DNA of 19,458 nucleotides from positions 1 to 19,458 of the forward strand of contig JAIIAN010000037.1 in NCBI GenBank assembly GCA_022717655.1, in the 5' to 3' direction. Under the pieces are notes generated by a model. That model had not been told where the DNA came from and ran no database searches. It saw only the letters and a list, made by a program, of their open reading frames with translations. This document shows positions 15,111 to 19,458 of the stretch, in pieces (position 1 is the stretch's first letter; each line of letters starts with the position of its first letter). Both the position numbers and the translations under genes were made by a program. This DNA comes from Bacillota bacterium. Its GTDB lineage: Bacteria > Bacillota > Clostridia > Lachnospirales > Lachnospiraceae.

Positions 15111-17015
15111 TCAGCAATTTATTCGTGAATATAAAGAATAAGCATTGTCTTTCGTCTTTTCATGCTCATCAATGTAATTAGGATTCATCAAGACACCCGT
15201 AATATACCTAACTGGAGGCTCTTTCATGTCATCAGCCATCAGATTATCCAAAATATCAGCCATACTGTTCAATACAACCTCATCGTGTGTAAACATGATG
15301 ATTTGTAATTCGCTCATATTCTTTTCTTCTATTTCCTTAAACACTCGGAACACAATTTCAAAAAACTTACTGATATTTACTGTATTGTCGAAATCGCTCG
15401 CAGTAAACACATCATCGAAAACCAACGGTGCATTGATTCCCTTCATCTTCATAGTCATAAATGCCATGACCACCTTGATAGAAATACAATAGAGTTTATA
15501 TCTAAAACTATTATAGAATCTCTCTGGCGTAGAAGCCTCGTCCTTGCCAAATATTTTTTCATTTCTTACAATCGCTTTCAAACGTCCGCCATTAGCTTCG
15601 TCTTCAATAATGTCAATGGTTTCCTTTTGATCAGAACCATAGTCCTTCATGGTAAACTCATTGAGCAACTTTACTATCAGTTCCTTGCACGTTCTTTTCA
15701 AGTCCTTCTTGTCCTCTTCATAAAGCGCATAGATGGCATCATGGATTTTTTTCACATTCTCCACCCTCTCTGGTTGAAGATAGATACTCTCAGCATTTTT
15801 ACGGATAAGTTCTTGCCTGTCCATTTCTTGCTTCAACTTTCCAATTTCCAGAATAGCCTTCAATGCCACTTCCCTACGACTGGCAGGATTTCCACCAGAG
15901 AAAGTCTTATAAAGAAACGAAGCATTTCTTACAACTTCCGCAGCAAAAGTTTCAATAGGTTCAACCTTTCCATACATTTCTTCTGCATCAACCCAGTTGC
16001 CTTCATTCAGCAAATCTTCAATCTGACGGTACCTAGCTACCTGTTGTTTTTTGGACTGGTATAAAGAAAGCGCATTCAGTTCTTTCGACAAATCCCAAGC
16101 TTCCAATACAACCTTCAATTTGTCAGCAAACTCAGTAGAATCCACTGAGGAGATTTTCTTAGCATCCACCTTAGCCAATTTCTTTGCCAATACATCCAAC
16201 ATTCGAATCATGGCAGTAAACCTTTCCTCCTCTTTATTATTTATCGTTTTATATCCCCCTAGATAAAACAAATCAGTCTGGACGACATCAACACCCACAT
16301 TGGTAAAAACTCCATCTTCTTCCACTGTGCCCAAATGTGTGATACGATCCACGGTATCCGTCAAAACTTTCAAGATAAATTCTATGCTACCAAAGCCAAG
16401 ATTTCTTGTAAAGATGGTTTCCAAATCATTACTGGCCTGAATTTCCAGTACATCAAAATCACTACAGAAGAATGGTATCAAACTCAAATTGAGTTTTAAG
16501 GGTTCCTTTATATCCGTACCGTCTCCATCGTTCAGCACAGCCTTCAACTCTATGTCCTTCAATTTCAAGTTACCATAGGGCAGAAAAGATTCCTCGTCTT
16601 GAATATTTCTCTGCTTCATTGTGCTGATGCGAGATGGGGTAAGCAAATATTCCAAAGCGGTATAAATACTTGTCTTTCCAGAGCTATTCTTGCCTACTAA
16701 GAACAAGGAGCTAAGTCGATTATCACCATCCAGGAAACTGACTTGATAAGGACATTCATTTTCTTTCCGAAACTTTCTAAAGTTGGCTATGTCAAGTTTG
16801 CGAATCCGAAAATCACTTATTTTTTGCCTATTACTCGCAAAATGAAGATTTTGGATGGAATAATTCATTTTCTCCGTCGAAGCCAAGTCGCTGATATAGA
16901 CTTCAGCATCCCATCGACGATTATTCAACAAGGCATCAAAGATAACGATGGCTTCTGGAAGTTCCCTTACCTCTTTAGGAAGTCGAAAATAATATTGCTC
17001 TATCAAAACATCCAT
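15111..17015 (-). CDS. SMC/RecN-like AAA ATPase of the PRTase-associated cluster
   Basis: A 634-aa ATPase. It has an N-terminal extension of about 70 residues, then the typical KLDIANFRKF entry strand (73-82), Walker A GKNSSGKTS (108-116), an insertion with charged helices (about 270-470), a signature-equivalent STPERFYNSFRY (505-516), Walker B PLVFDDVF (540-547) and MFTHDEV (584-590) with the switch histidine. The Walker B ends in Asp-Asp rather than Asp-Glu, unlike the other two ATPases in the window. There is no TOPRIM or nuclease motif after the ATPase core, so any effector activity must come from a partner. Its ATG overlaps the end of the PRTase-like gene by 13 bp, and the two-TM gene follows at once. 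Fold is certain; the specific family is not known to me. Confidence 0.87.
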   Translation of the reverse strand: MDVLIEQYYFRLPKEVRELPEAIVIFDALLNNRRWDAEVYISDLASTEKMNYSIQNLHFASNRQKISDFRIRKLDIANFRKFRKENECPYQVSFLDGDNRLSSLFLVGKNSSGKTSIYTALEYLLTPSRISTMKQRNIQDEESFLPYGNLKLKDIELKAVLNDGDGTDIKEPLKLNLSLIPFFCSDFDVLEIQASNDLETIFTRNLGFGSIEFILKVLTDTVDRITHLGTVEEDGVFTNVGVDVVQTDLFYLGGYKTINNKEEERFTAMIRMLDVLAKKLAKVDAKKISSVDSTEFADKLKVVLEAWDLSKELNALSLYQSKKQQVARYRQIEDLLNEGNWVDAEEMYGKVEPIETFAAEVVRNASFLYKTFSGGNPASRREVALKAILEIGKLKQEMDRQELIRKNAESIYLQPERVENVKKIHDAIYALYEEDKKDLKRTCKELIVKLLNEFTMKDYGSDQKETIDIIEDEANGGRLKAIVRNEKIFGKDEASTPERFYNSFRYKLYCISIKVVMAFMTMKMKGINAPLVFDDVFTASDFDNTVNISKFFEIVFRVFKEIEEKNMSELQIIMFTHDEVVLNSMADILDNLMADDMKEPPVRYITGVLMNPNYIDEHEKTKDNAYSLYSRINC

Positions 17016-19375
17016 ACCTGATACCCTTTCTCTAAAATTCTTTGTAATAAATACATGGATGAAATACCAGAAGAAGACATCCCTGCAACCAAATCTTGCA
17101 AAAACTTGAGTTTTGGATTTCCAACCGTCTTCACATATTGCAGCAAACGAGTCTCATTGTTCTTTCCCAAAGCCATCTTAACTACATTCATCAATACTCC
17201 CAAGCCAGACCTATCTACCTTTTCATTGAGCTTTTGAATCGGAACGATCAAATCTTCATCAGAATGATTCTTATACTCCTCATACCACTCCTTATTGTGG
17301 CAAAAAGTACCTAGGTAATCTATCCTTATCATCTTAGCCAACTTAAAGAACTCACTTGCCGTAACAGTTTTGCCTTTTACAAATCTAGTCAGCAAGGCAA
17401 AGAATTCTTGATGATAATTTACGCTGAAAGAGGACACTTGTCCAGCATACAACCTAGCATCAAAGTATGGTATAAAGAGTTGAAATTCTTCCAAGCCAAC
17501 CATATCCCTGCCTAAATCCTCCAAATACCCATGGATAGCCTCCAACACACTATCAGGCAATATCGATCCAGTCATCAGTTCTTCATCCAAGAGATTCTCA
17601 TTCAACTCAACCAATTGGTCGATTACCTTTATAATTTCCAATTTCTCCAACACATCGCAAACATCCATCTTCAAGTCGCCCACCTTGACGTTCATACCAT
17701 ATCTATTAGTACCATAAGTGCAAACTACCGTATCCTCAAAATAGGTAGCCAACTGAAATTTACGATACACCCACGATAACAAACCAGAGAAGAAAGCCAA
17801 ATCCAGCCTTTCCAAGCCCGTAAGTTCCATTTCCATTCTCATTATATCGACGCTCAAACGAGCCCAATGAGAAACAAAATGGATTTCATTTTCGCCAGAA
17901 CGGAACACTCTCGTCCAAACTTCCTCACCCAGCAGGTTCTCCACCTTGATATATTGCGGAACGATACTTGCACTATCAATATGGGCATCCACCCAAGCGT
18001 GCATATTCAACCTATCTTCCCTTTCTCCCAAACCAGCTTTCTCCAACAAGCGAGACAAAGAACCAAACGTATGCCCATACTTCAAACGTTCATTGTTAAC
18101 GAGATAATACCTGCGGTTCATCTTGTCGAGCATGAAGTTTTGGATATACAGCAACGCCAACAAGATGCCAGACACATTGTGGAATTTGTTCAGAAACCTT
18201 TCCTGCACCTCATGATAATAAGCCCTATACATCAAGTTCTTGGGCAAATATTCCTCAGAAGAATCCATGGCATCCACTTCCGCCAGATAAACACCATTCA
18301 CAAATACGTTGTCCACATCTATATTATAGGCATACCATTCATAGAGCTGAGAGGCCAAATCCTTTCCAAACAAAAGGTTAAGTTCACGTTGCCTCAATTC
18401 AACTGTCACCCTATTCAAGCCAAAAACTCCTTCTATGGAATCACTTATGATGTCCCATTTGTTCAAGAACATAGAGATCGAGTAGAAAAAATTACAAGCC
18501 ATACATAGCGTTTGGTAATACGCCGTTTTTTTTTCTTGCAGCCTCAACGCATCCATCACCATAAGCCAAGGCTTGTTCAAGTAGGTGTTGGCAAACAATT
18601 CCCGATTATCCAGGTTATTTTGAGGCATCGGCTGAGTGCAAATACTAGAAATCAAGAGTTCACCTTTTCTGACATAAAATCGAAGTTTATTGCATTCATT
18701 TCCATCCTCAGAGAAATCAATACCGACCTCTTGGTATCCTTCCCCCACAAGATAAGTTGTAGGAATGGCGTTTTTCAGCAAGTCATACAATCGCTGTGCC
18801 TTCTGAGGTCCCTTTTCTGTTATTTCGATTCTAAACACCGGAAACTCCACCTCAAAAGGCAGGCATTGCTCCCAAAATCGTCTGCTCAAACAATTCACGA
18901 AGTAATGCCCCTTGTTGCGAGATACGAGTGTGGCCTTCAATTCATTGTCGAAAGCCAGGTTTGCCTCTGAAGCCCGAACGCAGCACATAGGCATAATCGT
19001 TACCCCTGGGACAATGTCTTGAATCTGCTGATAAATAGCGGTAAACGTAGAGCCGTAGTAGATGGCGTCGTCTATCAAGATGAGTTGACGGACATCACTC
19101 CAATCTATAAAAGGAATGGCAATTTCTGTAAAGACCACCACCTTGTCCCAAATAGAAGCCAGTTTATCATGCAATAGATCTAGGAGTTTTGGAGTTTTCC
19201 TAGATATGGCACAGATATAGACCTTTTTATTAGGAGATTTTTGGACTATGCCCTCCACCTCCTTTTGCAAACTCTTGCAAAAGGTATCTATGTAAATGTC
19301 GAATTGGTCGAAAAGATTCTCCATGGTTGTTTTTATCTTCTTCCCTTTACGGATTTCATAAAATTTATAATCCAT
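17003..19375 (-). CDS. Large protein with N-terminal phosphoribosyltransferase-like domain
   Basis: A 790-aa protein. Residues about 50-165 look like a type I phosphoribosyltransferase. KVYICAISRKTPKLLD (51-66) corresponds to the first strand and pyrophosphate loop, and LILIDDAIYYGST (98-110) is the PRPP-binding motif with its two acidic residues and GST turn. The remaining roughly 600 residues are mostly helical and match nothing I recognise; no membrane segment is evident. It is the first gene of a three-gene cluster with an ATPase (13-bp overlap) and a two-TM protein. A role in sensing or making a nucleotide, with the ATPase as switch, is inference. I kept the longest start, but the ATG at 19324 (residue 18) is a good alternative: it has AAAGGGAAGAAG upstream, and the nearby promoter-like site would leave the longer form almost leaderless. 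Confidence 0.83.
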   Translation of the reverse strand: MDYKFYEIRKGKKIKTTMENLFDQFDIYIDTFCKSLQKEVEGIVQKSPNKKVYICAISRKTPKLLDLLHDKLASIWDKVVVFTEIAIPFIDWSDVRQLILIDDAIYYGSTFTAIYQQIQDIVPGVTIMPMCCVRASEANLAFDNELKATLVSRNKGHYFVNCLSRRFWEQCLPFEVEFPVFRIEITEKGPQKAQRLYDLLKNAIPTTYLVGEGYQEVGIDFSEDGNECNKLRFYVRKGELLISSICTQPMPQNNLDNRELFANTYLNKPWLMVMDALRLQEKKTAYYQTLCMACNFFYSISMFLNKWDIISDSIEGVFGLNRVTVELRQRELNLLFGKDLASQLYEWYAYNIDVDNVFVNGVYLAEVDAMDSSEEYLPKNLMYRAYYHEVQERFLNKFHNVSGILLALLYIQNFMLDKMNRRYYLVNNERLKYGHTFGSLSRLLEKAGLGEREDRLNMHAWVDAHIDSASIVPQYIKVENLLGEEVWTRVFRSGENEIHFVSHWARLSVDIMRMEMELTGLERLDLAFFSGLLSWVYRKFQLATYFEDTVVCTYGTNRYGMNVKVGDLKMDVCDVLEKLEIIKVIDQLVELNENLLDEELMTGSILPDSVLEAIHGYLEDLGRDMVGLEEFQLFIPYFDARLYAGQVSSFSVNYHQEFFALLTRFVKGKTVTASEFFKLAKMIRIDYLGTFCHNKEWYEEYKNHSDEDLIVPIQKLNEKVDRSGLGVLMNVVKMALGKNNETRLLQYVKTVGNPKLKFLQDLVAGMSSSGISSMYLLQRILEKGYQVWMF

Positions 19376-19382
19376 GTATAAA

Positions 19383-19411
19383 CAATAATACCAATGGACT
19401 GTTTATGCAAA
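19383..19411 (-). promoter_or_regulatory. Candidate Bacteroidota promoter of the PRTase-ATPase-TM cluster
   Basis: On the minus strand, TTTG (19408-19411) is followed after 17 nt by TATTATTG (19383-19390), which matches TAnnTTTG at all but one fixed position. The spacing is slightly short of the usual 19-21 nt. Transcription would start close to 19376, which favours translation from the ATG at 19324 with a leader of about 50 nt. Confidence 0.4.
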
Positions 19412-19414
19412 AGC

Positions 19415-19434
19415 AGCCAATAAAACACTTGGCT
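19415..19434. repeat. 6-bp inverted repeat upstream of the candidate promoter
   Basis: AGCCAA and TTGGCT are separated by an 8-nt AT-rich loop. On the minus strand the stem is followed by GCTTTTGC, a poor U-tract, so a terminator for an upstream gene is possible but weak. An operator next to the TTTG box is an equal alternative. Confidence 0.3.
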
Positions 19435-19458
19435 CAATTTTGAGAGATAAGATAATTT

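Noticed and set aside
17867..18508. 213-codon open frame on the plus strand
   Set aside because: It lies wholly inside the PRTase-like gene on the opposite strand and its product is a low-complexity mix of His, Gln and Ile with no family pattern; it is a shadow of the real gene.
1..19458. CRISPR array, tRNA or rRNA genes
   Set aside because: I saw no regularly spaced repeats, no tRNA-like cloverleaf with a TTCGA-type arm, and no rRNA sequence on either strand by eye; a covariance-model scan was not possible.

Overview
The window looks like a Bacteroidota (Bacteroidales, Prevotella/Segatella-type) chromosome. The grounds are AT-rich DNA, a capsule-type glycan gene set typical of gut Bacteroidales, few Shine-Dalgarno sites, and near-matches to the Bacteroidota promoter (TTTG / TAnnTTTG). 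This is inference from style and content; no marker gene fixes the genus. Every gene I accept is on the minus strand, so transcription runs from high to low coordinates. I see no rRNA, tRNA, CRISPR array, transposase or integrase.

Positions 1-7737 hold part of a surface-polysaccharide locus. In transcription order it contains a membrane-associated nucleotidyltransferase-fold protein, a glycosyltransferase, a thymidylate-kinase-like P-loop kinase, a GT4 glycosyltransferase, a PssD/PssE (Alg14/Alg13-like) glycosyltransferase pair, a DUF4422 glycosyltransferase, UDP-galactopyranose mutase (glf), and an NTP_transf_5 family protein. Most genes overlap by 4 bp or sit within a few bases of each other, so they probably form one operon that builds a galactofuranose-containing glycan. 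No flippase, polymerase or exporter is visible; these must lie outside the window.

Positions 7749-19375 hold a defence-type island upstream of that operon and on the same strand. It has three parts. (a) A stand-alone OLD-like ATPase with a TOPRIM-like C-terminus (7749-9212). (b) A four-gene cluster (9349-13847): a REase-like effector, a small middle component, a DUF3732 SMC-like ATPase, and an NdpA/YejK-like nucleoid protein. The first three match the ABC-three-component (ABC-3C) layout, and the NdpA gene overlaps the ATPase gene. (c) A three-gene cluster (14087-19375): a 790-aa protein with an N-terminal phosphoribosyltransferase-like domain, a 634-aa SMC/RecN-like ATPase, and a 339-aa two-TM protein with heptad-like stretches. 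I cannot match part (c) confidently to a named system, and it is the best candidate for something undescribed.

A scar marks the island-glycan boundary. The first 30 codons of the nucleotidyltransferase at 7737 recur as a frameshifted fragment at 9246-9337, on the other side of the OLD-like gene. Most differences between the copies are synonymous, which points to recombination between diverged lineages rather than local duplication. A 239-bp gap (13848-14086) separates clusters (b) and (c).
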